64,000 nt of DNA, from positions 68,491-132,490 of the forward strand of contig MNCI01033465.1 in NCBI GenBank assembly GCA_015680685.1, in the 5' to 3' direction. This DNA is from Gnetum montanum. Lineage: Eukaryota > Streptophyta > Gnetopsida > Gnetales > Gnetaceae. Within the stretch, counting starts at the first letter, position 1. Each line of letters opens with the position of its first letter. A model generated the notes under the pieces. The model had not been told where the DNA came from. It did no database searches and was given only the letters and a program-made list of their open reading frames with translations. Of the stretch, positions 33,401 to 46,400 are shown in pieces. Both the position numbers and the translations under genes were made by a program.

Positions 33401-35300
33401 ATGTAGTTGATCAACATCAAGAACATACCAACAAACTAGGACATCAACACACACCTTGTAGAGGTGTCTATTGATCTCCATAAAGCATTTTACCTGGTGA
33501 AGAAACTATTTCTTCTTTCAGTGATCCAACCCTTGTGGCATCTCTTGAGTGAGGAGATAGGTGAGAATGCCATCATACCATTTAGGCTCAATGGACAAAT
33601 GTTTAGTTATAGCCTTGGCAAAGAGGAGTTCATCAAGAAATAGATTAGATAGTGGGTTTTCTTCCTTTTTGTTATCCCATTATAACCAAGACAAGTGGTC
33701 AGTGACCACATTCTCAATTCCCTATCATTGTACGTTCAAATTCTTCTAGGATCACTAGCCACCGTATCACACAGGGGCTTACTGTTGGCTTATTCATTAG
33801 GAAGAAAATGGTATAATGGTATGTGTCAACAAACACTTTATATCCAAGCACATAGTGCCTAAACATCTCTAAAGAAAACACCACTACAATCAATGCTTTT
33901 TTGTGGTGTAGTTTAGGTGTGCACCCACAATGCTTTGGCTAGCATAGTGGATGTAACATGGATGTTTTTTGTCATCAAACTACATAAGCATAACTCCCAG
34001 GGCATAATATGATGCATCTGTCATAACATGAACTGATCTATACCAATCTAGTGCTTATAGAATTATAGTTTCCATAAGATTCTCCTTTAGCTATTGGAAT
34101 GTTTTTTCACATTCATTGGTTTAGACAAATGATGCATCTTTCTTCATTAGCTTAATCAATGATTTTGCAATCTTAGAGAAATTCTTGATGAATTGTCAGT
34201 AGTAGCCAGTGTGTCTATGGAATGACCAAACATCTTTAAAAATTTTTGGTTAGTAGGTAATTCCTTAAATGATCGTTATCTTTTTAAGATCGAACTCAAT
34301 TCCTACTTGTGAGATTCAGTGCCCCAATACAATGCCCTCCTAGACCATTAGATGACTCTTTTGCCAATTGAGCCAAAAATTTGTTTCCACACATCTTTTT
34401 AGCACTTGTTCAAGGTTGTCTAGGGCTTGCTCAAATGTAGCTCCATAGGTGGAAAAGTTATCCATAAATACTTCCATACCACTACCAATTTGTTATTGAA
34501 AAATGCTAAAGGCTAGGAATCAGAATGTAGTAAGAGCATTGCATAGACCAAAAGGCATCTTGCAATATGCAAAAGTCCCCCAGGGACTCATGAGTGTTTT
34601 TTTGGCTTGGTCCTCTAGAATAATTTGGATTTGGTTATAACCACTATAACCATATAGAAAATTGTAGTAGTAATCCTAGATATGGTGACTAACACCTGAT
34701 CAGTGAATGGAAATGGAAAATGGTCCTTGAACTTTGCCATATTCAATATTCAAAAATCGATGCAAACCCATCACTTGCCTCCTTTCTTTGGCACAATCAT
34801 GAGTAAACTAACCCACTTATTTTTTTTGTAATGGAATAGATGAACCTTTTCTAAAGGAGTTGTTCAATTTTCTCCTTAAAGATCTACTTTAATTTGGATT
34901 CAATTACCTTTGTGGCTGCCTGTTTGGCTTCATCGTCAAGTCAGTGTAGATACGATGCTAGTATATTCTAGGATCAATCCCTATGGGTTCAGGATATGAT
35001 CAAGCAAAGGCTACTGAAAATTTTTCAACCACATTTAACAACATCCATTTCTATTCTAAAGTAATATTTTCATTGATTATTACCAACTTTCCATTTTTTA
35101 AGAATGCATATTCCATGCTGGAAAATAGAGTGTTTAGCTCAAGGGGCTTTTACATGAAATTTTTAGGAATTTCCAACTCTCCCCAATAGGTTTCATTATT
35201 GACATTATCAAAGAGTTGGTGATGAACTTGCTTGATTTCATCCATGCCTACAATATACTCGTATGTTAGGCTCTCAATAGGTTCCATGCAAAGTGTGCTA
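33401..35300 (-). pseudogene. Reverse transcriptase and RNase H of element C
   Basis: The minus-strand RT catalytic box reads VFMDNFSTYG (about 34472-34443), against VFMDDFSTYG in B; Asp to Asn by one G-to-A change kills the site. Nearby are GTFAYCKMPFGLCNAL upstream and NFWLNWQKSHLMV downstream, then EGIVLGH. RNase H has MTDASYYALGVML (about 34035-33995). Numerous stops and frameshifts. The FMDDFS and EGIVLGH pattern is Athila-like. Confidence 0.75.
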
Positions 35301-35449
35301 CTTTTGAAATCAATGATCAACCACTAGGTGCCCTCTTGTTTTGTGGCTACTATATACAGAAACCTTTGAATATTTGTTTTTGGTGCACACTTCTTGCATG
35401 TAGAGATGGATTCTCATTTAATAGATCAAATTTTCTGCACGTAGTTGCA

Positions 35450-35503
35450 CCCTATATCACTTTATGTAATGCATTACCCTATATCACTTTACGCAATGCA
35501 TGA
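35450..35503. repeat. 27-bp tandem duplication
   Basis: Two copies beginning CCCTATATCACTTTA, at 35450-35476 and 35477-35503. Confidence 0.85.
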
Positions 35504-35890
35504 AACTCACTTCTTCTTAATCTTGTCAAATGCATTTTCCTCATATGTTTCCAAAGAAAGATCTATGATGTCCATTCTTACATCAACGATGATTAGCCAT
35601 GTCCTTCCCATGATGATTGGAAAGTTCCCTTTGTAGTTCTCTACCTTGATTACTAGGAAATCAATAGGATAAGACCACCCAAAAATAGTGGTCACAATGT
35701 CTTCCACTAGTCCCAATGGAACAATGATGGACTGGTCTACCAATTCTAAAATGATATTATTCTTCTTGATAGGAGGTATATTTCTTGCAATATACATTTC
35801 ATGAGAAATCAAACTAACACCAGAACTTGAATCAAGAAGAGCTTTACATGGTTCATTCCCAATAATTTTCAAATAAATAAGAGGACTTTC
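35495..35890 (-). pseudogene. Protease of element C
   Basis: A 121-codon open stretch (35507-35872) reads CKALLDSSSGVSLIS, where B has TLLDSGSGVNLIS. The D(S/T)G triad is DSS, a Gly-to-Ser change. The later NFPIIMGRTWL corresponds to the conserved IIMGR.WL. Neighbours are gag upstream (right) and RT downstream (left). A 27-bp tandem duplication lies at 35450-35503. Confidence 0.8.
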
Positions 35891-35949
35891 AAGATCAGCT
35901 AATTTGCTAAGAAGGTTGCCAGGCTGAATCCAATTAGGTATGGCATGAG

Positions 35950-38110
35950 TTAGCTTAATAGTATGGATTTGGGATGGGATTTGGTGTGAAGGGGACTCAA
36001 AGGAATTAGATACAGAGAGAGGTGGAGGAACAAGGTTGCCAACCGCATGTGTATGTGAGGGCTTAAGTTGACTGTTGGATCAAAAAATTTTATTTTCTTT
36101 GATTGAGGGTTCAAACCACTTAGTTGATGAACCAATTATAGATTTATGCCCCTAGTAGCATTGTGTTGTTGTAGTTGGGCTAGGAGTTCATGTTGCATAG
36201 ATGGAGTAGGTGGTAGCTGTGTTGAGGGTAGAGAAAGATGTGCAGGAATAGGAGAAGAATAAGGATAAAAGTTGGTATCCCTTCTTGCATGTGGAGAATG
36301 AGTTTGATAATAATCAAAAGGGTAGTAGTGAGATTGAAAAGCAAAAACATGACTAGAAAAGTCACATAGAGACAAGGATGGCTAAACATAATATCCACAT
36401 GAATTAGGTTGTCTATAAGAATATTGCTACTTTGGTGGTGCCAATGCCCATGACTATGGTTGCTGCCACTATTGGTACTACTTGTATGGTTACAGTGGAG
36501 TTCCACTTGGAGAATACTATTGTTTCTAATGGAACTACCTAGGATTACCTTGAGGATAAGGTAATCTTCTAGGTGTTTACCTTTGTGTTAGTCATGGATT
36601 CAAGGCATATGACCAAAACTCCTATAGGTGCAACACAATAGAATGTTCTTAATGATAGATGTCACACCCATTATCATTATCTGATTTGATTCTTGCAACT
36701 TCTACTACTACAGAAATTTTTCCCTTATCTCTTTGATTGGTACATTTATCTTCCTTGCATCTCCTACGATCATGATCACTACCTTATTCCTTGGACTCTT
36801 TAGTAATTTTTAGGATAGCTTGAAATTTTCTATCCATAGAGTCCCATAACTAATCAACCTTGGCTGAAATTTTAGATGTAAATTTTTGAAGCTGTAATAC
36901 TTTCTGATTCACCACCTAATCAAGTGATGATTCTTTCTCACTATCACAGAATTAAACCTTTATCTTGTGAAAGGAAAGATTATGGTCATATTCCTCCATA
37001 CTTTCACATTTCCTCAACTCTTCTTCTTCTTTTAGAACCTGCTTAATCAATCATTGAATCTAATGGGCTCTTAATTCTAAAAATCACCCTTATGCATAAA
37101 TGCCAAGAGTTCTCCTCGTGTATGATCAAAGCCCATCTACGATGTGGTGAAGTTGATCCAGATGAGAATAACCATAGCCACAACATCTGAGTAATAAGGA
37201 ATAGTATTGGCCCATGGTAGCATACAAGGGTTCATGTATTCCTTGTTTGCATCCTTGGATCTACCTCCTCAAGTTGAACACTCTGGAGTACATCTAACAT
37301 TTTTCATTGAATAATTCAAGCATTGTACTCCACTTTTTGATAGATTCTAGTTCTAAGGACCAGTACCAGTTTTCCACTTCTTTAGTGAGTGTCCTAGGAA
37401 ACAATTTAAGCTTTTGCCAATCATTTTCTATATTTTGCAAGGCACATGCATTATGGAAAGCTTGGAGATGGTTCTGTAGATCTAATTTATATCCCCCTTC
37501 AAATCTAGGGATATTGTTCATGTTTAGCCTCTTGATCCAACCATCCTTTACATGCCTTGTGGGAATCCCCACTACCTTTGCAATGTTGAGCATGCTTTGA
37601 GTAGAAAGTAAATCATCAAGGTCCTAATTTTGGTGCCTACGATGCCCTCTACTACACCTTCATTCATGGTGATGAGTCTCTCTTGACTACCCATGCCCTA
37701 GGTCTTGACTTGCCCAATGGTCCCTTTGATTATCTTGGTCTCATTGATTACCTCCATCATGATCGTGTTTCCTACAGTTGCAATCAGAGCTAGAAGAGGA
37801 AGATGATAATGAAGTTGAAGAGGAAGGAGAACTAGCATCATCATAGTGCTTGTTACCCCCTCTTTGGTAATCATGGCCATGATCATGATCAATTTTATTA
37901 TCCTCATCCTTACCCTAACTTGCCTCCTTGGATTCCCCTTTGTTGTTGGATCCATTCTTGCCAAAACACATATTATGGAACATGGATTATAGGTTTTGGT
38001 TTTGACTTCCTTTACCAAAGTCAAAAAGAGGAGTTTCTCCAAATGGAAAATACCTAGAAAAGGATTCTCCACCATCTTTGTGGTATGGTAAGTATATAGA
38101 ATCAATGAAC
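35950..38110 (-). pseudogene. gag: gag of element C
   Basis: A 99-codon stretch at 37294-37593 reads NNIPRFEGGYKLDLQNHLQ then QKLKLFP, NWYWSLE and MLELFNEKC, a retrotransposon gag core. B has NNIPRFEGGYNCDMQTHLQ at about 41219. The N-terminal acidic/Ser-rich part is at 37698-38105 in a shifted frame. The C-terminal part (about 36130-36600) is His/Pro/Gln-rich. The zinc knuckle is decayed. Multiple frameshifts. Confidence 0.7.
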
Positions 38111-38608
38111 AACTTTCCCTTCATAGATTCATAGCACTACTCTCATTGGTGATCCTTTAGATGTTGTGCATTAATGGGATGATAATCCTTACCATTAGTA
38201 TCTTGCATAAAGTACTTAGTATGAAGTTCCTAGAGGCCCAAATGCACAAGAGTTTGGTGGAGCATCACAAGAACAACTTGATCTAGCAACAACACAATTT
38301 TTATTTCCATGTGACACCACCATAGTAGTTCATCTTGGTATAAGATGAAGGTGAAGTTGGGTACATACTCATCAGGATGAGCATATATCACTCAATATTG
38401 TTGGGGCACCTGCTAATTCATTTTGCCAAAATTAGGGAAAGAATCGCTCCTATGAGAAGAAGACATATTATGTTAGAAAATAAGAAATGCATTGTGCACC
38501 TTACAAGTGTTGTAGTAACTATAAAATATGATATGACTCTAAGGTTCATTCCAACAATCTTTAATAATTTTCCACTAAGGCCTAGATAGCACACATAACA
38601 ACTAAAGA

Positions 38609-38626
38609 TCCCTGGCAATGATGCCA
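38609..38626 (-). promoter_or_regulatory. Primer-binding site of C
   Basis: Minus-strand TGGCATCATTGCCAGGGA, two bases inside the LTR. It matches the Asp-tRNA-type site TGGCGCCGTTGCCGGGGA except for four transitions, three of which fall at CpG positions. Confidence 0.75.
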
Positions 38627-38627
38627 A

Positions 38628-38874
38628 TGATGAGTGGCAAGGTACCCATATGCCCAACGATACGAATTACAAGCATTCATGCATAATCTGATTGAATTCT
38701 ATAGACCTTAAGCCCCTAAGTACACTAGTTCTAGGACATGAAATATAATTGTGACAATTTTTGTCTTCTTTATTATACTTGTGGAGCTTTAATTGTATGG
38801 TTAAGTATAATTGAGGCACCTGATTTTTATTATTTTATCTTTTATTTTTCTATGATTAAAAACAATTTGAAACT
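38628..38874 (-). repeat. 5' LTR of C, truncated fragment
   Basis: Starts (plus reading) TGATGAGTGGC next to the PBS and matches 28761-29000 of the 3' LTR. It stops after AATTTGAAACT, where LTR1 of the D/E array begins. Confidence 0.8.
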
Positions 38875-39248
38875 TGATAAGCGATGAGGTACCCCTACAC
38901 CCAACCATACAAATCATAAGCATTCATGCATAATTCAGTTGAATTCCATGGAAGGGACTAGTTGTGGTATCTAAATCGCTATGCCTTGATGGTAGTTCAC
39001 TATCTTCCCACTTAGACTAGTGGTAGCTTTGTCACATATGGTTTAGACCAAAGTAAGGCATATGATTTTTCTCATTTTATGTTTATAAGTTTAATCACCT
39101 ACAACAAGAATGAAATGTAGAGTAATTTAAGATCTAATTCATTTACTACCTAGCTAGCCTAACACAAGTACCCATCCCACTTTCCTGGATACATCTTTAA
39201 CACATATAGCATTGTTGGACTACCAAATGATAAGTGTTGCTAGGTTAA
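38875..39248 (-). repeat. LTR1, left part
   Basis: Starts TGATAAGCGATGAGG (family TGATGAG with substitutions) and matches LTR2 from 57579. It is interrupted at 39248 by B; the other part is 52495-52957. Confidence 0.8.
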
Positions 39249-40139
39249 TAATGAAGTGCTAGATGGTCGATGTGTTTACTAGGCCACATATATGGGGTCC
39301 TGTATACACAGCCTCGTCGATGCATCCTTCCATGCATCAACATGGCCCCGTTCATGTGGCGCCTATTTCAGCCTATAAATAAGTGGGCTCCTGCCACACT
39401 TAGGTACCTTTTTTATAGTTGTAGCAAAGCTCTTGCAGTTTGTTTCCATGAGAGTTAGAATATTTTCCAAGTGCCCGTAGTAGGTGTAAGAAAGGTGTCC
39501 GGCTCTTTATTCGAGCGTTGATGTACTTGAGCCCATTGGCATGAACGACAATAAAGATGAGCTTTTCAATCATTCCTTGTTGCAATTGGACTTAGTCATT
39601 TAATGTATTTAATAGTTTAATATTTCTATGTTTAAATAGTTCCTTAAGTTCATGTTGTTATTATTTTAATCGCTATCACTCGTTTATAATTCATAGAAAC
39701 CATAAGTATGACCATCTCAAACATAAACCCAATGCTTGGCAACCCAGCGACGCTTAACATCTAGTAACCCAGTAGTGGTTAGGAGATGCTTAGGATGTGC
39801 ATGGAAGATGGGATTGGATACTTATGCTAGGAAGAGTTAGGATATAGATTAGGATAATTATAGATTACATAATATTTCCTTCCTTACTTTCCATTCCAAG
39901 AATTAGATGCTAGAAGATAAAGTAAAAATCCATAAAAGTCAGTTACCTCAATTTCACTTAACTATCATAATCAGAACATCACAAGTGAGGTTGGGAAGAA
40001 AATGACCATTCTAACAAAAGGTTTTGCTAGTTAAGTTCTGGTGTATGCAAAGTGCTTACAGTCTATGGAATTCGATAGAGTCGCGTGTGAACGCCCGTGA
40101 TTCACATGGTTGGCTATAGGGGTACCTAGCTGCTCATCA
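39249..40139 (+). repeat. 5' LTR of B (891 bp)
   Basis: TAATGAAG (TG mutated to TA) to CTCATCA. TATAAATAAG at 39374, AATAAAGAT at 39550. The U3 holds GATGCATC and ATATATGG/GTATAC words. It is shorter than the 3' LTR because one U3 repeat block is missing. Confidence 0.9.
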
Positions 40140-40140
40140 T

Positions 40141-40158
40141 TGGCACTATTGCCAAGGA
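40141..40158 (+). promoter_or_regulatory. Primer-binding site of B
   Basis: TGGCACTATTGCCAAGGA matches TGGCGCCGTTGCCGGGGA (Asp-tRNA type) except at four positions, all within CpG dinucleotides. Confidence 0.8.
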
Positions 40159-40325
40159 CTGTTAGTCTTATATGTAGCATTTGACCTTAGCAAAATTATT
40201 ATTCACATCATTGTAATGGACCCATTATAGTAACATTTACACATGCTAGGTGGACTAAGTAAAAAGTAAGGTACACTAAGTAGTGGATGATCTAATATCC
40301 AACATGTCTTCTTCTCACAGGTGAG

Positions 40326-42790
40326 ATGAATCTAACCCATAGGTGCCACAAGAATGTCAGGTGGTCTACACGCATCCATATGAATATGTCCTCGACTTCA
40401 CCTTCATCCTACATCAGGATGAACATTCATGATGGCAAGACATGGAAGGCAACATCATACTACCGCTTGACTGATCAGCTCCTAGAACGCTATTTCACAA
40501 TCTTACTAGACTAGGCATCTAGGACCATGGTGTGGAGTACGTCATGGAGGATCATGGCTACCGAGACTATCATCCCACTAAGGCCCAATGAGTACGAGAT
40601 TAGCAGTAGGCAGAATGGTATGAACACATGAAGGGAAAATAATTCAGTAACCCCTTATTCTTGCAAGGGCTGTAGGACAATGGGGAGCCTATATTTCATG
40701 ATTCCCATTTGGCCAAACTCCCTCTGGGGCATTAGATCATTCAGTCCATCATCCAGAATGAGCAATCAAGTGACCGAGACCCCTAAGAGGATGGAGGGTT
40801 ACGTAAGAGAAGTCATGGCACAAGCAAAGATGGGTAGGAAGATCGAGGCTACCATCAGAGTAGAAGGGGAGATCAACACCATGGCATTGGCAATCCCTCT
40901 CCCTCTTCTCCATCCTCTCGCTCCCCTCTACCTTGATCCAATTTAGACTTGGTTCATAACCGTGGTAAAAAGGAGCAAGGTGATGGTGGTCGTAAGGACT
41001 GAAGGAAACTATGTGAGGAAGCACGTGATCAATCGTGCGAATCTCATCGTCATGAAAGGAGAGGCAGTCAGAACCATCATAGACATCATGGTCCTCAGTA
41101 GGAAAATGACTTGGATGAGCGATTGGTGGCTACTTGAAGCATGCTCCATATAGTCAAGGTAGTTCAGATACCCAGTAGGCACTTAAAGGATAGCTAAATC
41201 AAATGCATTGACATGAACAACATCCCCAGATTTGAAGGGGGATACAATTGTGATATGCAAACTCACTTGCAAGTGTTTCATGATGCTTGCACCCTACAGA
41301 ACATTAACAATGATTAGCAAAAGCTTAAGTTGTTCCCTTGCACACTCATCAAAGACGCAGAGAGCTAGTACCAGTCTTTGGAACCAGAATCAATTAGGAA
41401 ATGGAGTATAATGCTGGAGATCTTCAATGACAAGTGTCAAACTTACTCTAGAGTGGAAAATCTGAGACGTTAGATCCAACGCTAGAAGCAAGGTAATCAT
41501 GAACCCTTGGATGCAGCCATGAGTAGGTACTATTCATTGTTACATCAGTGTCTTGGTCATGGCTACTCTCAGTGGGCATAGCTTCTCCATATCATTGATG
41601 GGCTCTACTTTGAAACTATAAAGACCATTAGTGTGTATGCCCAGGGACGACTATCAGAACTGCGGATCCATCAATTGCAATGACTCATTGAGAAAGTGGA
41701 TAAAGAAGAGGGGGAACTTAGAAAGAAGGAAAGTGGAGAGGAGTTTAATCAGGATCCCTCCATCAGAAAGAGGAAGGTCCAAGTTTGTGAAGATGAGGAG
41801 GAATCACCACTAGATGTAGTGGTGAATCAGAAAACCTTGCCTCTACAAAAGTTTTTCTCTGGGCTCTCAGCAAAGGTTGATAAGATGTGGGACTCTCTGG
41901 ATGAAAAATTCCAAAGTATTCTAAAAATCGCAGAGGAGTCCAGAGAACAAGGTAATGATTGTGATCAACATAGGAAGAAGGAAGTTGAACGTGCCCACTA
42001 TAAGGGTGAGGGTAAAGTTGTTGTTGCTAAGTGGGTTGCAGACTCTAACATAGAGGAGGATGATGAATGTGACATATGCCAATACAAACATCCTAAGGGG
42101 TGTTTTCTTGTAGTGTCACATGTATAAGAGTCTGGGGTATATGCGTTGATCCCTTGTTTGGCAAAGAGACAAACCCCCAAAGGTTGCGTTACCCACAAGA
42201 CAATCCCAGGTAGTTCCACCAGTAGTAAGGATATTATCCAAGTGGAGTGCCACCACAACCTTATGAACACTTTCAGCAATGGTAGAACCCACAAGCATGG
42301 GGGATGCCACCTCTAAGGCAATACCGATAGCTAGATCCCTATGGGTACTACGTTCAGCAACTAGTCTCTCCATGGGACTCTTCTAGTCATGCCATATTTC
42401 AGAATTACTACCACCCCCTGGAATATTTTCGACCACAATCTCCATCACTCAGGGGGAAAGCCCACATCTTTACTATCCTCCATCACCTTCTCCTACCATC
42501 CCTACTCAATAGCACCCCACTCAATTACCACCTACTCCACTTATATAGAGGGAGATCCCACCACAACCATAGCAACACAATGCTATGAGGGCTATTAACC
42601 TACAATCGGCTCCTCAATAGAGTGGACCAGAAGCCAAGCCACAAAAACATCCTTTTTTCCATCCTAATAACCTAAGCACACCCTTACACACACCTGTGGC
42701 TAGTACCTCTGAACCTTAAACTTCCTTCACTATTCCACCCTTCAAGTAGCCTTCAAACCAAACGCCTTCCAACATACAAATGGTCATGCT
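40326..42790 (+). pseudogene. gag: gag of element B
   Basis: The core reads NNIPRFEGGYNCDMQTHLQ (about 41219-41275), LKLFP, then a KWS..LEIFNDKCQTY segment (about 41400-41450), LDAAMSRYYSLLHQC and LLHIIDGLYFET. A charged coiled-coil-like segment follows (41696-42060), with a zinc knuckle CDICQYKHPKGC at 42069-42104. The C-terminus is Pro/Gln/Thr-rich. At least three frames are needed and stops are frequent. The N-terminal start is uncertain: the first ATG after the PBS that opens any length is 40326, but homology is weak before about 41200. The protein would form the particle core. Confidence 0.7.
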
Positions 42791-43230
42791 CACACACATA
42801 ATGACCGACTGGATAAAGGCAGGCCATCTTTCCCAAAAATTGACTGATTCGTGGAGTCCCCTCATCTATCTTCAGGTGGTAGGAAATGAGGCATGTAAAA
42901 CCCTTCTAGATTCAGGGTCAGGAGTCAATTTGATTTCACATGACATGTAAAAGAATTGGAACCTGCCCCCATTAAAGAAGAGCAACATTTGGCTCGAACT
43001 AGCAAACCAATCCATTACTATTCCTTTGGGATTGGTGGAGGATATTGTGACCACTGTTTGTGGGTGGTCCTATCCTGCTAATTTCCTTGTCATCCATGTG
43101 GAGAATTTCAAGGGGAACTTTCCTATCATAATGGGAAGAGCCTAGCTGAGCATGGTGGATGCAAGACTAGGACTCCGAGATCTCTCCCTTGAAATTTCAA
43201 AGAAAAATCCTTTTGGGAAGATCTAGAAGA
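42791..43230 (+). pseudogene. Protease of element B
   Basis: Frame 3 reads GNEACKTLLDSGSGVNLIS (about 42882-42938) with an intact DSG triad, then a stop after SHDM, SITIPLGLVEDIVTT and NFPIIMGRA just before a stop near 43143. It is the direct counterpart of 35495-35890 in C, where the triad is DSS. Apart from stops in place of expected residues, the frame is kept over about 110 codons. Confidence 0.8.
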
Positions 43231-45060
43231 AGCGCATTTCATGCATCGCGTACAGTGAATCTAGGTGCAATTATGTGTAGCAGTTGTGGTATGCTAAGTG
43301 GAAATCTATTCAAGCATGTAGTCGGTGTACTGAGGAATCTCAAGTCCAACAATGCCTGTACGCAGTAGCCATAACTCAAGAAAGCACCAAGTGGCTGACC
43401 ATTGATTCCGCTAGTAGCACTCTTTGCATGGAACCATCTAAGGAGCTTGTATGAGGCTACATAGAAAGTATGGATAAGTTGGAAGAGGTTCATCAACAAG
43501 TATCCATTATTGATGACCATGATGATTGGGGAAAGTTGAAAATCCTTGAAGTTTCAAACAAGATCCCTTGGAACTCAAACCATTACCGGTCCACCTAGAA
43601 TATGTATTGTTGCATAATGGGAAACCGGTGATTATCAATGCCACCCTTGCTCCTAAAAAAAAGAAGAAGTTGCTAAAGGTGGTGAACAAATGAGATGCTA
43701 CTTTTGCATGTTTCTATATTGAGTTAACTAGAGTTGATCCCAGGGTTTGCCAACATCATATCTATATTGACCCCTCCATGAAGCCATGACGTCAACCACA
43801 AAGGTGGTTGAACCCCAAATTGAAGCAAGTCATCAAAGATGAAATCAAGTAGTTGCTACAAGTGGGGTTCATCTATTCCATTGCCGATAGCCCACTCGTT
43901 ATTGTGTTAAAGAAGGGTGGGAAATGGAGGGTCTGTATAGACTTCTGATTGCTCAAAATGGCTAGCTTCAAAGATCACTTTCCACTCCCATTTGTGGACT
44001 AGGTGTTGGATACCATTGCAGGGTATTGTTATTATAGCTTTTTGGATAGTTATAGTGGCTATAACCAAATCCAAATTGCACTAGAGGACCAGGCCAAGAC
44101 AACTTTCACAAGTCCCTAGGGGACTTTTGCATACAAAAAGATGTCTTTTGGCTTCTGTAATGCGCTTGCCACTTTCCAACGCCTTGTCCTCAGCATCTTC
44201 CAGCAAAAAATTGGTAATGGGGTAGAAGTCTTCATGGATGACTTCTCTACCTATGGGCCATGTTCGATCAAGCCTTGGAATGCCTTGAGCAAGTTCTAAA
44301 AAGATGTGTGGACACTAACCTACGGCTCAACTAGCAGAAAAGCCACTTAATGGTCCAAGAGGGCATTATTCTAGGGAACCATATTTCATAGATAGGGATT
44401 AGCATGGATCCTAAAAAAATTAGGGTCATCCAAGTAATCACCTAATAACCAAGCATGGTAAAAGATGTTCAGTCATTCCTTGGCCACACTGGTTACTACC
44501 AGTGCTTCATCGAGAATTTATAGAAAATTGCCAAGCTATTGGTGGAACTCATCAAGAAATATGCTCCATTCATCTAGACCAGGGAATGTGAATCCGCATT
44601 CCAAACACTTAAATAGAAACTCATAGAGAATCTAGTTCTATAGGCACTTGATTGGTCCAGACCTTACCACATCATGATGGATGCATCCAACTATGCATTG
44701 GGAGTCATGCTTACACAATGTGATGATAAAAAATGTCCATACTATATTCACTATGCAAGCCATAGCATTGTGGGTTCCAAAATTAATTACACCACCATTG
44801 AAAAGAAGTTGATGGCAATGGTGTTCACCTTAAAAAAATTTTGACATTATGTGCTCAGGTACAAGGTGTTCATGCATATCGACCATAGTGTCATCTGGTT
44901 CTTGATGAACAAACCAATGGTGAGCCCCCACATCATACGGTGGTTGGCGATTCTTCAAGAATTTGATCTCACCATGGTAGATTGAAAGGGAACCAAGAAT
45001 GTGGTTGCTCAACACTTGTCTTGGTTGCGATGGGATGACACAGAAGTGGAGGAGCCCCTC
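43231..45060 (+). pseudogene. Reverse transcriptase and RNase H of element B
   Basis: Thumb-proximal and palm motifs appear in order: VLKKGGKWRVCIDF (about 43907-43947), SFLDSYSGYNQIQIALEDQA (about 44037-44097), GTFAYKKMSFGFCNA (about 44120-44165), VFMDDFSTYG with both Asp present (44228-44257), then a frameshift, EGIILG (about 44359), SFLGHTGYY (44473). RNase H has MMDASNYALGVML (about 44674-44712) and INYTTIEKKLMAMVF. Expected Gln/Arg/Trp positions often read as stops. The product would copy element RNA to DNA in the particle. Confidence 0.8.
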
Positions 45061-46400
45061 TTCGACTAATTCCCTGATGAACTTCTCTTCGTGGGAGCGG
45101 TCGATCCTCAGGTGCCCAAGGAATCCCCTTGGTTCAACCACATCCTCACCTACCTCACAACTCATGAATTACAAAGGGAGTGGAACCATTGGCAGAAACA
45201 ACAGTTTCTCCATAAGGCCAAGCACTTCATGGAAATCAATGGTCACCTTTATAAGGTGTCCGTAGATGGCCTGGTTTGTTGGTGTGTCCTTAATGACAAT
45301 ACATTACATGTCCTCCAAGATGCTCATGAGGGCCCTTTTGGGGGCCACTATGCAAGACAACGCAGAGCCATTAAGATCCTACTTGCAGGATATTACTAGC
45401 CCACAATTTTTAGGGATGCACAATGGTTTGCCTACTCCTGCGAATGATGCCAGAGAGATGATGAGATGATTGCACGCTTGGAGGGACCTCAATAGTGGAT
45501 CCAACCATTGGAGCCCTTCGACATTTAGGGCATCGATTTCATGGGACCCATCACACCCTTGTCCAACAAAAAGGCATATATCATCATAGCTATGGACTAT
45601 TGCACAAAGTGGGCGGAAGCGGCAGCCATCGTTAATTGTTCCTAAAACACTGTTGTACTATTTTTCCAATAATAAATCGTCAACAGGTTTGGAATGCCAC
45701 ATGCACTTATCTTGGACAATCAGACCCATTTCAAGGGTGTCACTTTTTGTAAACTCATGCAACACTTGGGAGTTACCCATAAATTTACAACACCTTATCA
45801 CCCCCAAGCCAACGGGTAAGCCGAAGTCACTAATAGGAAGATCACCAAGATCCTCACTAGAACCATTAGCAAATATAGGATGGATTGGAGCACCAAACTT
45901 AACGATGCCCTCTGGGCCTATTGCTCCACTTGGAAGCTTCCTATAGGTTACTCTCCCTATGAGTTAGTGTACGGTAAGCTATTGAAACTTTTGATCTAGG
46001 CAGAACTCCAGATACTATCCATAGCTAGTGACTTAGGTCTTGACATACCACTAGCACAACACTAACAACTTATTAACCTAAGTGTGCTAGATGAGAATTG
46101 ATTAGTGGCCCTATCTTCAAATGAGATTCACAAGGCCTACAATAAAAAAACATCATGATCTTAGGATTTGGAAGGTCACATTTAGATGTGGAGTTAAGTT
46201 ATTGTATTAGAACCCCACCCATGTACCACAACCGACCAAGTTTCAAACACTGTGGGAGGGACCTTACATTGTCTCCAAAACCTTCCCATTTGTGGCCTTG
46301 CTTATCCACAAACCTAAGGACCCCACACGAACATAGGTGGTCAACCAAAAACAACTAAAACCTTTCCGTGAACTCCATCTAACTAGTGCTACCACCTCAT
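45061..46400 (+). pseudogene. Integrase of element B
   Basis: Open from about 45070 to 45399 with HEGPFGGHYARQR, AGYY and, after a stop, CExCQRDDE for the zinc finger. The core has GIDFMGPITPLSNKKAYIII (about 45530-45590), NRFGMPHALILDNQTHF (about 45682-45732) and PYHPQANG followed by a stop and AEVTNRKITKIL (about 45796-45855). LDNQ keeps the Asp of the second motif. The tail has YSPYELVYGK (about 45948-45977) and GPYIVSKTFP (about 46258-46288). RFG.P.ALI and DWS.KL.DALWAY are typical of the Athila group. Confidence 0.85.

Larger units (their letters stand above)
28761..38874 (-). mobile_element. Athila-like retrotransposon C
   Basis: Minus-strand element with 3' LTR 28761-30413 (split by solo LTR S), 3' noncoding region, integrase, RT-RNase H, protease, gag, PBS (38609-38626) and a truncated 5' LTR (38628-38874). 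It has no extra 3' ORF, unlike A and B. Its 5' LTR is broken by insertion of the D/E array at 38875. Protease and integrase are clearly homologous to those of B in opposite orientation. A polypurine tract is missing because of a small deletion near 30413. Confidence 0.85.
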